Of a DNA stretch of 59,696 nt, positions 9,176 to 17,095 are shown piece by piece. The position numbers were made by a program, and so were the translations under genes. Source of the stretch: Pseudorhodobacter antarcticus (GTDB lineage: Bacteria; Pseudomonadota; Alphaproteobacteria; Rhodobacterales; Rhodobacteraceae); NCBI GenBank assembly GCA_945860375.1, contig CAMAQR010000024.1, forward strand, positions 1 through 59,696. The letters run 5' to 3'. The number at the start of each line of letters is the position of its first letter. The first letter of the stretch is position 1. Under the pieces are notes generated by a model. That model was not told the DNA's origin, made no database searches, and worked only from the letters and a program-made list of their open reading frames with translations.

Positions 9176-9395
9176 TTTGCGCAGAAAACCCTCCTGAAAA
9201 GCACAAGTGCGAGGCCAATCAGCACATTGGGGGGGGGGGGCAAGAGGTTGCCAAGGATCGAGACATTGGCGATCACGCCGAGCACCAGATCGCCGGGATT
9301 CTTCTCCAACAGCAGACCATTACGATGAAGCCAAACTCTGTCAAACGCAGGAAGAAAGTCCTGATCGCCTGCAGACTGGCCATAACGTCGTCCAT
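9176..9395 (-). pseudogene. possible frameshifted small membrane protein containing a poly-C/G tract
   Basis: On the minus strand a frame starting at 9395 reads MDDVMASLQAIRTFF and FGFIVM. It then loses sense, while the neighbouring frame picks up a hydrophobic sequence (GDLVLGVIANVSILGNLL, then NVLIGLALVLF) across a 12-base homopolymer at 9229-9240. Joined by one frameshift near 9310, the two frames would make a small protein of about 70 residues with two membrane segments. I cannot name it. It may be a decayed gene, a phase-variable gene or a sequence error. The rest of 9073-9589 shows no other gene. Confidence 0.25.
9229..9240. repeat. homopolymer of 12 G
   Basis: An uninterrupted run of twelve G (C on the minus strand) lies inside the possible small membrane-protein remnant. 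Runs this long are slippage-prone and also error-prone in sequencing. Confidence 0.9.
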
Positions 9396-9589
9396 GGTTC
9401 GGCCTTTGCCGTTGCGGGAGGCGTTTTCAGCGGTTGTTCGGCCAGATCACGCTTTCGGCAAAATCCACCCCGAGTCGCCCCATCTTGGGCGATTCGCGCT
9501 GATTCGGCGCGGACCTTGTGGCGGCGATTGCAAAATCACCTCTGGCGTTGTAGCCGGGCGGCAGCGGCAAGGTTCGAGCGAGGAAACTG

Positions 9590-9805
9590 ATGGGAATCGA
9601 CAAGCAAAGCGATATCGCGGCCGATATTCAGATCGGGCCAACCGATCAGGGTATGGTGCGGATCTATATCTCGGCCGCGGGCGGCATCGACCTGCCGCTG
9701 GATTTCGATCCCGAAGAGGCCGATGAAATCGCCGAAGAGTTGCGCGCGGCGGCTGAGGCAGCACGGGCGCTGGTGGACGGGGGCGCTCCGAAGAAAAAGC
9801 GCTGA
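9590..9805 (+). CDS. small conserved protein (DUF6324-like)
   Basis: A 71-residue acidic protein, MGIDKQSDIAADIQIG at its start. It has a central segment GMVRIYISAAGGIDLPLDF, then an acidic helix (EEADEIAEELRAAAEAARAL) and a basic tail (KKKR). A GAGCGAGGAAAC element upstream of the ATG provides a ribosome binding site. It resembles a small Rhodobacteraceae family that I recall as DUF6324; function unknown. No membrane segment or signal peptide. It is convergent with mmcB, with only 19 bases between the stops. Confidence 0.75.
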   Translation: MGIDKQSDIAADIQIGPTDQGMVRIYISAAGGIDLPLDFDPEEADEIAEELRAAAEAARALVDGGAPKKKR

Positions 9806-9824
9806 TCGGGCGTCACCAACACTT

Positions 9825-10292
9825 TCATTCGCCCTGCTGAAGAAGCGCCCTTACACCGGGATCACGATAGCCCTGCAACCGCAGCGCGGCGTGACGGGCG
9901 AATTTCTGCATCATCACCTTGCGGCGTGCGGCGGGTAGGGGTGTATCCGGCCCCATCCGCAGGATTTCTGCGCCGTAGGCATCGCCGATGATCAGGCCTG
10001 ACCCGTCTGGCAAAAGGTCGGTTGGGAAATCACCGTCCACCGCCCAGAAGAACCTGTCGCACCATTCCAGATAGCCATGCCATTTCTGATCGGCTTTGTA
10101 ATCGGCGCGGCTGGATTTGCATTCGATGATCCAGACCTGACCTTTCGGCCCCAAAGCCATCACATCGACGCGGAGGCCGGGGGTGGGCACCAATTCCTCT
10201 ACCGTGACATAATCGAATTGCCGCAAGGCGCGACAAACCCCGCGCGCAAGGCGCTGACCGGGCATGGGGGGCAAGGGGTGATCGGTGTCCAT
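9825..10292 (-). CDS. mmcB: MmcB-family DNA repair protein
   Basis: A 155-residue protein of the MmcB family (formerly DUF1052), which in Caulobacter is part of the mitomycin-C/SOS-type DNA damage response. It has a PD-(D/E)XK-like nuclease core. Visible elements are VEELVPTPGLRVDVMAL with an acidic residue in RVDV, followed by the strand WIIECKSSRADYKAD holding the ECK signature at residues 57-59. The ATG at 10292 (MDTDHPLPPMPGQ) is preferred to a TTG six codons upstream. I see no clear LexA box in the gene-free stretch upstream. Confidence 0.87.
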   Translation of the reverse strand: MDTDHPLPPMPGQRLARGVCRALRQFDYVTVEELVPTPGLRVDVMALGPKGQVWIIECKSSRADYKADQKWHGYLEWCDRFFWAVDGDFPTDLLPDGSGLIIGDAYGAEILRMGPDTPLPAARRKVMMQKFARHAALRLQGYRDPGVRALLQQGE

Positions 10293-10836
10293 CGCCAAAA
10301 TATGAACCAAAGGTGAACACGCTGCAAGCCTTGCTAAGTGCCGCCACAGCGCCTACATTCAGCCTTGGCGGGTTCTGCTCTTCTCGTGAATGGCCCTTTT
10401 CCAGTGGCCGATAAGCATCTCCGAGGGAGCTGGCTCTGGCAAGATCCTGGTCTTGCTACCTGGCGACCAACCTGAACACTCAGGCTCTCGGGAAATTCAC
10501 GCCGTCACGGCCGCTGCGGGCCCGCCACCTGCACCGTCATTGGCACCCGGACTGCATAAACAAGATCGCGGAGGCCCCCGCCGGTTGGTGAAAAAGGTGG
10601 GCAGGAGCTGCAACCTTAAACCATTGCGACGCCAAGCTTGTTGTCCGAATGGATCACCCGGCTGTCGTTGTCTTTGGTCAGAGATCTGACACGGGTTTGC
10701 AACGCGTTGGTGAACTTGTGGCAAAAGCGCGACGACGCGATCAGGCCGGTTTCGGTGACGCTGTCACCCTGACCATCTTCAAGACAGCCGATGCCCGCGT
10801 GCATGGCTTTCGCGCCATCAACCGAAGGCGTTCCGG
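10293..10836. other. gene-free stretch
   Basis: No gene can be supported over these about 540 bases. A minus-strand frame at 10616-10804 (62 codons, ends KLGVAMV) has a protein-like composition but no recognisable family or ribosome binding site. It could be the tail of a decayed gene. Confidence 0.5.
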
Positions 10837-11145
10837 TCAGGCGCGGTGCGACTTGGCGGCAAGCTTGATGGGTGCCAGACGGCTGACATCGGGGGCGCCG
10901 GTGCCGCCCTTAGGGCCTTCGGGATCTTCGGCAAGCCGCATCACGGCGATGGCAAATTGCACGCCGGCAAAGACCACGCCATTCATCACCACCATCATGA
11001 AGGCCGCGATGTAACCGACATCGGAGTCAAGTATCAGGTGGCGCAACCCGGCCACGTCCTGCCACAGCAACAGGCCCAGAAACGCCACCGACAAAGCAAA
11101 GCCGATGGCCACATTGACGATGTAAAGTTTGATCAGCTTTGGCAT
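10837..11145 (-). CDS. small inner-membrane protein, unknown function
   Basis: A 102-residue protein with two predicted membrane helices (about residues 8-28, VNVAIGFALSVAFLGLLLW, and 44-68, YIAAFMMVVMNGVVFAGVQF). A cytoplasmic, glycine/proline-containing tail follows (AEDPEGPKGGTGAPDVSRL). A GAGG-type ribosome binding site precedes the ATG. I recognise it only as a conserved Rhodobacteraceae-type hypothetical and cannot assign a role. It lies downstream of the META-domain gene on the same strand with about 65 bases between, so co-transcription is possible. Confidence 0.72.
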   Translation of the reverse strand: MPKLIKLYIVNVAIGFALSVAFLGLLLWQDVAGLRHLILDSDVGYIAAFMMVVMNGVVFAGVQFAIAVMRLAEDPEGPKGGTGAPDVSRLAPIKLAAKSHRA

Positions 11146-11211
11146 GACAACCTCTGTTCACAGCAGATTATCATGCAACGGCTGAATGAACAGCGCACGC
11201 TTTGCCGCAGG

Positions 11212-11592
11212 TCAGTTGAGGGGCTGCACAAACACCATGACATGACCGCCGCCCGATAGGGTCAGGGTCCCGGCGGTCATCTCGGCGGTCTCGATGCCTT
11301 GCAATGTCTGAAAGAACCCGGCCTCGCCTGCGATCTGCACACAGGCCATTTTGGTGGCCCCGATCGCGCCCAGCGTGAACGCCGCGCCGTTCCAAGTCAG
11401 ATCGGCGAAATAGCGGTTGCAGGGGGCCTGCCCGGTCACGCGACCCGGTTCGCCCAGATTGAGCGTGGCGCTGTAGCCCGCAGGCTGACCGTCCACCAGG
11501 ATCAGCGACCAGTCAGTCAGAGGAGTTTCGGCACCGCTGGCCTGCACCGATGCCGCAAAGGCCAAAGTTGTCAACAAAAGGTATTTTATCAC
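11212..11592 (-). CDS. exported META-domain (HslJ-like) protein
   Basis: A 126-residue protein with a signal peptide (starting MIKYLLLTTLAFAASVQASG) and one META domain. Family features visible are GQAPCNRYFADLTWNG and the ATKMAC motif that names the HslJ/META fold, followed by an aromatic segment and a terminal beta-rich part. META domains occur in heat-shock/novobiocin-resistance protein HslJ and other envelope proteins; the exact function is not known. The start is a GTG at 11592 that places the signal peptide at the N-terminus. It follows nusB on the same strand after about 60 bases. Confidence 0.85.
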   Translation of the reverse strand: MIKYLLLTTLAFAASVQASGAETPLTDWSLILVDGQPAGYSATLNLGEPGRVTGQAPCNRYFADLTWNGAAFTLGAIGATKMACVQIAGEAGFFQTLQGIETAEMTAGTLTLSGGGHVMVFVQPLN

Positions 11593-11649
11593 ATCTGTCC
11601 TTTTCCGCGGTGGATAAGACTTTAACGCGCGTTGAATACCGGTGCTTGG

Positions 11650-12111
11650 TCAGAACGCGTCTGGTTTCGCCTCGCGCGCCATGTGGTCCAGCACGGCATT
11701 GACGAATTTCGATTCCTTGCCCTCGGGAAAGAACGCTTTGGCCACATCGACATATTCGTTGATCGCCACCTTGGGCGGCGTGATCATCTGCGTCATCTCG
11801 GCCCCGGCGGCGCGAAACAGGGCGCGGATCACCGGGTCGATGCGGTCAATCGGCCATTTCGCCACCAAAGCGCGGTCGGTCATCTGGTCGATCATCGCCT
11901 GATAGTTCACCGCATGGTCCATGATGGCGCGAAAGTGGTCAACATCGCCCTCGGCCATTTCATCGCCGTCATAAACGGCGCCAAAGCGGTGGGTTTCAAA
12001 CTCACGCCGAATGGCTTCTACGGTCTGGCCCGAGGCCTCCATCTGAAACAACGCCTGCACGGCATAAAGGCGTGCGGCGGATTTCATCTGTTTCTTGTCT
12101 GGCTTGGTCAT
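11650..12111 (-). CDS. nusB: transcription antitermination factor NusB
   Basis: A 153-residue all-helical protein that binds boxA RNA with NusE (S10) in rRNA antitermination. Recognisable segments are SAARLYAVQALFQME near the N-terminus, PIDRIDPVIRALFRAAGAEM, and PPKVAINEYVDVAKAFF with the conserved NEYV. The C-terminal segment KFVNAVLDHMARE matches the family consensus. The ATG at 12111 overlaps the ribH stop by ATGA (12108-12111), so it is translationally coupled to riboflavin synthesis, a widespread rib-nus arrangement. Confidence 0.95.
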   Translation of the reverse strand: MTKPDKKQMKSAARLYAVQALFQMEASGQTVEAIRREFETHRFGAVYDGDEMAEGDVDHFRAIMDHAVNYQAMIDQMTDRALVAKWPIDRIDPVIRALFRAAGAEMTQMITPPKVAINEYVDVAKAFFPEGKESKFVNAVLDHMAREAKPDAF

Positions 12112-12608
12112 GGTCGAAAGCCGATCCCTTTGGTGTCGGTCGCCCATTTGCGCGACAAAGCGATCAGGTGCAAGGCCGCAGCCGCCGCCCCACCACCTTT
12201 GTTTTGCCCCAGGGGATCAGCGCGCACTTGCGCCTGCGCCCGGTTTTCCACCGTCAGAATGCCGTTGCCAACCGCGGCACCCTGCAATCCCAGCATCGAC
12301 AACGCGCGGCTGCTGTCATTGCAGACGGTGTCGTAATGCGTCGTCTCGCCCCGGATCACACAGCCCAGCGCCACATAGCCGTCAAATTTCGCCATCCGCT
12401 CCGCCAGCGCAATCGCAGTTGGCACCTCCAAAGCGCCGGGCACTTCGATCATCTCGACCTCAGCCCCGCAGGCCACGGCCACCCCGCGCGCACCCGCGAC
12501 CAGATTGTCGGCAATGTCCTTGTAATAGGGGGCAACGACAATCAGCAGCTTGACCGGTTTTTCAAATGTCGGCAGCGGCAGGGTGTAATGGTTTTCATTG
12601 GCAGCCAT
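12108..12608 (-). CDS. ribH: 6,7-dimethyl-8-ribityllumazine synthase
   Basis: A 166-residue subunit that condenses 5-amino-6-ribitylaminouracil with 3,4-dihydroxy-2-butanone 4-phosphate to lumazine. Visible motifs are VVAPYYKDIADNL (substrate loop), VPGALEVPTAI, GCVIRGETTHYD with the catalytic His in THYD, and NGILTVEN. The family length is about 150-165. It is the third gene of ribE-ribB-ribH-nusB, 3 bases downstream of ribB and coupled to nusB by ATGA. Confidence 0.96.
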   Translation of the reverse strand: MAANENHYTLPLPTFEKPVKLLIVVAPYYKDIADNLVAGARGVAVACGAEVEMIEVPGALEVPTAIALAERMAKFDGYVALGCVIRGETTHYDTVCNDSSRALSMLGLQGAAVGNGILTVENRAQAQVRADPLGQNKGGGAAAAALHLIALSRKWATDTKGIGFRP

Positions 12609-12611
12609 GAT

Positions 12612-13712
12612 TCACTCCAAAATCGCGCGTGTGCCGGTGATTGACAGGCCATAAGCCTCTAGCCCCACCACTTTAGGGGCCTTGGAATTGGTCACCAGAG
12701 TGATCTCGGTCAGACCCAGCGCCGCCAGCATCTGCGCGCCAAGTCCATATTGGCGCAGGGTTTGCGGGCTGGCCTCGCCGGCCTCCACCAGCTTCATCGA
12801 GGTGTCGCGCAAAAGCACCACCACGCCGCGCCCTTCGGCGGCGATCACCCGCATCGCGCCCTGCATATCACCGACATGGCCGTCGCCGACGCCCAGCACG
12901 TCCTCCAGCGGGTTGAGCGTGTGCATCCTCACCAAGACAGGGCCAACCGCCCCCAGATCGCCCTTGGTCAGCACCACATGTTCATCGCCATGGGTTTCAT
13001 CGGCAAAGATCCGCATCAGCCAATCGCCGCCATGCACCGATGTCACCCGGCGGGCAGAGCGTTCCTTGACCAGATTGTCATGGCGACGGCGGTAGGCGAT
13101 CAGATCGGAAATGGTGCCGATCTTGAGGTTGTGCTTTTGGGCAAAGGCCACCAGATCGGGCAGCCGCGCCATGGTGCCATCGTCTTTCATGATCTCGCAG
13201 ATCACGCCGGACGGGTTCAGCCCTGCAAGGCGCGAAATATCGGTCGCAGCTTCGGTATGGCCTGCACGCACCAGCACACCACCGTCACGGGCGCGCAAGG
13301 GGAAGACATGGCCGGGGGTGGCAAGATCGGCGGGCCCCGCGTTCAGATCAATCGCCACGGCAATCGTGGTCGCACGGTCTTTGGCGGAAATGCCGGTGTC
13401 CACGCCTTCGCGCGCCTCGATCGACACGGTGAAGGCCGTTTCATGGCGGCTAGAGTTTTTTGACGCCATCAGGGGAAGGCCCAGATGATCAATCCGCTCT
13501 GACGTCAAGGTCAGGCAAATCAGACCGCGCCCGTGCGTGGCCATGAAGTTCACAGCCTCCGGCGTGGCCATTTGCGCGGGGATCACCAGATCGCCCTCAT
13601 TCTCGCGGTCCTCATGGTCCACAAGGATGAACATGCGCCCGTTGCGCGCGTCGTCGATGATCTCTTCAACGGTGGAAATGGCGTCCGAATAGTCGGTGCG
13701 GTGATCGGTCAT
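12612..13712 (-). CDS. ribB: 3,4-dihydroxy-2-butanone-4-phosphate synthase with degenerate GTP cyclohydrolase II domain
   Basis: A 366-residue two-domain protein. The N-terminal about 205 residues are DHBP synthase, with the acidic loop VDHEDRENEGDLV, the motif HGRGLICL and GHTEAATDISRLAG. The C-terminal about 155 residues have the GTP cyclohydrolase II fold, but the zinc-binding Cys cluster expected after the RMH element is absent (it reads RMHTLNPLEDVLGVG), so this half is probably inactive. This is a common alphaproteobacterial arrangement. The start MTDHRTDYSD was selected for its GGGG-rich ribosome binding site 5-9 bases upstream. The organism needs a separate RibA, not in this window. 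Confidence 0.93.
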   Translation of the reverse strand: MTDHRTDYSDAISTVEEIIDDARNGRMFILVDHEDRENEGDLVIPAQMATPEAVNFMATHGRGLICLTLTSERIDHLGLPLMASKNSSRHETAFTVSIEAREGVDTGISAKDRATTIAVAIDLNAGPADLATPGHVFPLRARDGGVLVRAGHTEAATDISRLAGLNPSGVICEIMKDDGTMARLPDLVAFAQKHNLKIGTISDLIAYRRRHDNLVKERSARRVTSVHGGDWLMRIFADETHGDEHVVLTKGDLGAVGPVLVRMHTLNPLEDVLGVGDGHVGDMQGAMRVIAAEGRGVVVLLRDTSMKLVEAGEASPQTLRQYGLGAQMLAALGLTEITLVTNSKAPKVVGLEAYGLSITGTRAILE

Positions 13713-13799
13713 GTGGGGCCCCTGCAGCTTTGCGTCCGACATAGCGCGGCGGTGGGCCAAATGCCAGTGCGGGCTGGACGCGCCGCAGTCACTGGCCGT

Positions 13800-14396
13800 C
13801 TAACCCCATTCGCGCAGTCGGGCGACATAGCGGGCCATCGTATCGACCTCAAGGTTCACTCTGTCGCCCACCGCCACCCCGCCCCAGGTTGTCACCTTTT
13901 GTGTGTGCGGGATGAAGTTGATGCCAAAATCGCAGCCGTCCACCTCGTTGACCGTCAAGGAGGTGCCGTTCAGCGCCACTGATCCCTTGGGCGCTATGAA
14001 CTTCGCCAACGGTTCTGGCGCGCGAAAGGTCACGCGGACAGAGTCGCCTTCGGGGGCGACACAGATCACCTCGGCCACACCATCGACATGGCCCGACACG
14101 ATGTGACCGCCCAGTTCATCCCCCACCTTCAACGCCCGTTCAAGGTTCAGCCGCTGCCCCACCTGCCAGCCCGACAGATTGGTCTTGCTGACCGTCTCGG
14201 CCGAAATCTGGACGTCAAACCAGTTGCGCGGCGCAGTTCCAAGCGCCACCACGGTCAGGCAGACACCCTCGCAGGAAATCGACGCGCCGATATCAATGCG
14301 CGCCACATCATAGCCGGTCCCAATGCGCGCGCGCAGATCGCCGCGCTGGTCCAGTTGCAGCACTTCGCCCATATCTGTCACGATCCCGGTGAACAT
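13800..14396 (-). CDS. ribE: riboflavin synthase, alpha chain
   Basis: A 198-residue enzyme that dismutates two lumazines into riboflavin and a pyrimidinedione. It contains the two tandem lumazine-binding barrels. The N-terminal MFTGIVTDMG sets the start and is the catalytic N-terminus typical of the family; ISCEGVCLTV and the second-barrel equivalent SVALNGTSLTVNEV are visible. The length matches the family (about 200). It is the first gene of the riboflavin operon, divergent from kpsS. No FMN riboswitch consensus was seen in the 169-base gap upstream. Confidence 0.95.
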   Translation of the reverse strand: MFTGIVTDMGEVLQLDQRGDLRARIGTGYDVARIDIGASISCEGVCLTVVALGTAPRNWFDVQISAETVSKTNLSGWQVGQRLNLERALKVGDELGGHIVSGHVDGVAEVICVAPEGDSVRVTFRAPEPLAKFIAPKGSVALNGTSLTVNEVDGCDFGINFIPHTQKVTTWGGVAVGDRVNLEVDTMARYVARLREWG

Positions 14397-14565
14397 TGGC
14401 ATCCCCTTGTTATGCGTGCCAAAGCTAAACCGGGGGCCGGGCTGCGGCAAGCCCCGGCCAATGCCTCAAATTTGCCGCCCTTTTCGCTTAAGGGTCAAAG
14501 AGGCGTTGGATTTCCCCTTTCAAGATCGGCGGCAAGCGCGCAATCAAAGGCAAAAGCAGGGACGC

Positions 14566-15852
14566 ATGCAGGTCACGGGGCAAAATCGCCGGTTTCTTTT
14601 CTTACAGGGTCCGCATGGGCCCTATTTCCACCGGCTTGGCAAAATGCTGCAGGCCGCAGGGGCAGAGGTCTGGCGTGTGGGCTTCAACCGGGGCGACCGG
14701 GCATTCTGGCCCAGTGCCAACTTCATCCCCTATCGCGGCACGCCCGATCAGTGGCCCACCGCGTTTCGCGCCCTGACCGCCGAGAAATCCATCACCGACA
14801 TCGTGCTTTATGGCGATACCCGCCCGATTCACGCCGCAGCCGTGGCTGCGGCCAAAGAGGCCGGGCTGTGCGTGCATGTGTTCGAGGAAGGCTATCTGCG
14901 CCCTTATTGGGTCACCTATGAACGGGATGGTTCGAATGGCCATTCGCGGCTGATGCAGATGGCCGTGCCTGACATGCAAAAGGCGCTGGAACAGCTCGAC
15001 ATGGACCTGCCCGACGCGCCCGCGCGCTGGGGCGATATGCGCCAACACATGTTCTGGGGCGCGCTGTATCACTGGTTCGTGCTGACCGGATTCTGGGATT
15101 ATCGCAACTTTCGGCCCCATCGCAGCCTGACCGTGGGGCAGGAATTCTGGCTTTATGTCAAACGACTGGCCCTGCTGCCGTTTCACCGCTGGGAAAGAAT
15201 CGTGGCAACCTTCCGCATCAAGCATGGTGGCTTCCCCTACCATCTGGTGCTGCTGCAACTGGAGCATGATGCAAGTTTTCAGATGCATTCGCCGTTCAAA
15301 ACCATGACTGAATTTCTGGCCGTGGTGATGGAGGGCTTTGCCAAAGGTGCCGCGCCGCATCATCACATCGTCTTCAAGGCGCATCCGCTGGAGGATGGCC
15401 GCGCGCCCGTGGCACGGGAAATCCGGCGACTGGCGCGGATGCACGGGGTCACGGCCCGTGTGCATTTCGTGCGCGGCGGCAAGCTGGCCGCGCTGCTCAA
15501 TCACGCGCGATCGGCCATCACGGTGAATTCCACGGCCGCCCAACAGGTGCTGTGGCGCGGACTTCCGCTCAAGACTTTTGGGACGGCGGTTTATGCCAAA
15601 CCGGAGTTTGTCTCGACCCAAAGCCTGAAAGACTTCTTCACCCTGCCCACCCGCCCCGACAGCCGCGCCTACCGCGATTATCGACATTACCTGTTGGAAA
15701 CCAGTCAAGTACCGGGTGGCTTCTACAGTTCGCGTGGCCGCCGCGAGTTGCTACGACAGGTGGTGGACATGATGCTGCAACCCGAAGATCCCTATGATGC
15801 GCTGACCTCGGGCAAAGCGGCACCACGGCAACAGTTGCGGCTGGTCAACTGA
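14566..15852 (+). CDS. kpsS: capsule polysaccharide beta-Kdo transferase KpsS
   Basis: A 428-residue cytoplasmic/membrane-associated glycosyltransferase. In group 2 capsule systems KpsS adds the first beta-Kdo to a phosphatidylglycerol acceptor, starting the conserved glycolipid terminus of the capsule. Visible segments are FLFLQGPHGPYFHRL at the N-terminus, the acceptor-side motif FEEGYLRPYWVT, FKAHPLEDGR, and TVNSTAAQQVLWRGLPLKTFG, all characteristic of the Capsule_synth family. The ATG at 14566 has an AGCAGGG element 6-12 bases upstream; the upstream extension overlaps ribE and is not family-like. It opens the capsule cluster and is divergent from ribE. Confidence 0.9.
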   Translation: MQVTGQNRRFLFLQGPHGPYFHRLGKMLQAAGAEVWRVGFNRGDRAFWPSANFIPYRGTPDQWPTAFRALTAEKSITDIVLYGDTRPIHAAAVAAAKEAGLCVHVFEEGYLRPYWVTYERDGSNGHSRLMQMAVPDMQKALEQLDMDLPDAPARWGDMRQHMFWGALYHWFVLTGFWDYRNFRPHRSLTVGQEFWLYVKRLALLPFHRWERIVATFRIKHGGFPYHLVLLQLEHDASFQMHSPFKTMTEFLAVVMEGFAKGAAPHHHIVFKAHPLEDGRAPVAREIRRLARMHGVTARVHFVRGGKLAALLNHARSAITVNSTAAQQVLWRGLPLKTFGTAVYAKPEFVSTQSLKDFFTLPTRPDSRAYRDYRHYLLETSQVPGGFYSSRGRRELLRQVVDMMLQPEDPYDALTSGKAAPRQQLRLVN

Positions 15853-15954
15853 ACAATAAAACCAAGACTGGCATTTTGTTTCGCCTTTCTTTAGGCTTGC
15901 AGGCAAAAGTTGAGGCAATTTCCAGAGGCAAATCCAGTTAAAGGAGCCCGGGCA

Positions 15955-17088
15955 GTGAATATATCCGGATCGAGGGGGGCGAAGGCCCTTGCCCTTTTGG
16001 CGCTTGTTGGCGCGGTCGGGGCCTGCGGCCTGCCGCGTTCGGGGCCCAATAAGGCAGAAATCTTCAAAGGTTCGGTGTTGAAAGAAGGCGATGCCTACAT
16101 CGTCTCTGTCAACGCGCGCGTCACCCGTGCCACAGCGGTGGTGCCCGCATTCGGCTTTGGGTCCAACTTCCGCAATGCGGGCGTGATCGGGTCTGATGTC
16201 ATTTCGCCGGGCGACGTGCTGGGGCTGACCATCTTTGAAAACGTCAAGGATGATCCACTGCTGGGCAACACCGGGCAGCGGGTTTCAGCGCTGACGGAAA
16301 TTCAGGTGGATGGCCAAGGCTTTATCTTCGTGCCCTACGCCGGCAAGATCAAGGCAGCGGGGCAATCGCCTGACAGCTTGCGCGAAGTCATCACCAAAAA
16401 GCTGGACAGCCAGACGCCGGATCCGCAAGTTTCGGTGCAACGTTTGGCGGGGGATGGCTCCACCGTCACCGTTTCGGGTTTTGCCGGGGCGCAAGGCGTG
16501 TTCCCGATTGAACGCCCAACCCGGACCCTGACATCCATGCTGGCCAAGGCCGGCGGGGTCAGCATTGAACCTGCCGTCGCCATTGTTCGCATCACCCGCG
16601 CTGGCACATCCGGCAAGGTCTGGCTCGAGGATCTTTATTCCAACCCCAGCCTGGATATTGCGCTGCGTCCGGGCGACCTGATCACCGTCGAACGCGACAC
16701 CCGCGCTTTTGTGGCTTTGGGGGCGACCGGGGCGCAAAACCGGGTTCCGTTTGAAAGCCAGACCCTGTCTGCCATCGAAGCGATCGCCATTGTGGGCGGC
16801 CTGAATTCCACAACCGCCGACCCGACGGGCGTGTTCGTGTTCCGCAATGAACCCGCAGAAATCGCCAACGCCGTGCTGGGCCGCAAGGATCTGAAGGGCG
16901 ATCAGCGCATGATCTATGTGTTGGACCTGACACAGCCAACCGGCATGTTTGAGGCCCGCGATTTTGTGGTCCGCGATGGCGATACGGTTTACGTCACCGA
17001 GGCGCCGTTTGTACAGTGGACCAAAACACTGTCTGCGATCACAGGCACCACCGGGGCCGCCAGCTCGCTGGCGTCCTCGACCCCCTGA
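15955..17088 (+). CDS. polysaccharide export lipoprotein (Wza/KpsD-like)
   Basis: A 377-residue outer-membrane polysaccharide export protein. A lipoprotein signal peptide ends with the lipobox VGAC near residue 22. A polysaccharide-export (poly_export) domain follows (VISPGDVLGLTIFEN... VDGQGFIFVPYAGKIKAAG), then SLBB-type domains (VTVSGFAGAQGVFPI and ALGATGAQNRVPFESQ). The start is the GTG at 15955, with AAGGAG 8-13 bases upstream; an in-frame TTG 45 bases earlier would add an unlikely leader before the signal peptide. Positioned between kpsS and kpsC it is expected to serve capsule export. The ABC exporter (KpsMTE) is not in the window. Confidence 0.88.
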   Translation: MNISGSRGAKALALLALVGAVGACGLPRSGPNKAEIFKGSVLKEGDAYIVSVNARVTRATAVVPAFGFGSNFRNAGVIGSDVISPGDVLGLTIFENVKDDPLLGNTGQRVSALTEIQVDGQGFIFVPYAGKIKAAGQSPDSLREVITKKLDSQTPDPQVSVQRLAGDGSTVTVSGFAGAQGVFPIERPTRTLTSMLAKAGGVSIEPAVAIVRITRAGTSGKVWLEDLYSNPSLDIALRPGDLITVERDTRAFVALGATGAQNRVPFESQTLSAIEAIAIVGGLNSTTADPTGVFVFRNEPAEIANAVLGRKDLKGDQRMIYVLDLTQPTGMFEARDFVVRDGDTVYVTEAPFVQWTKTLSAITGTTGAASSLASSTP

Positions 17089-17095
17089 GGTCACC

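Noticed and set aside
10616..10804. 62-codon minus-strand frame ending KLGVAMV
   Set aside because: Protein-like but without a family, start signal or full length; noted only as a possible relic.
14397..14565. possible FMN riboswitch before the riboflavin operon
   Set aside because: The conserved RFN elements are not visible in this 169-base gap.
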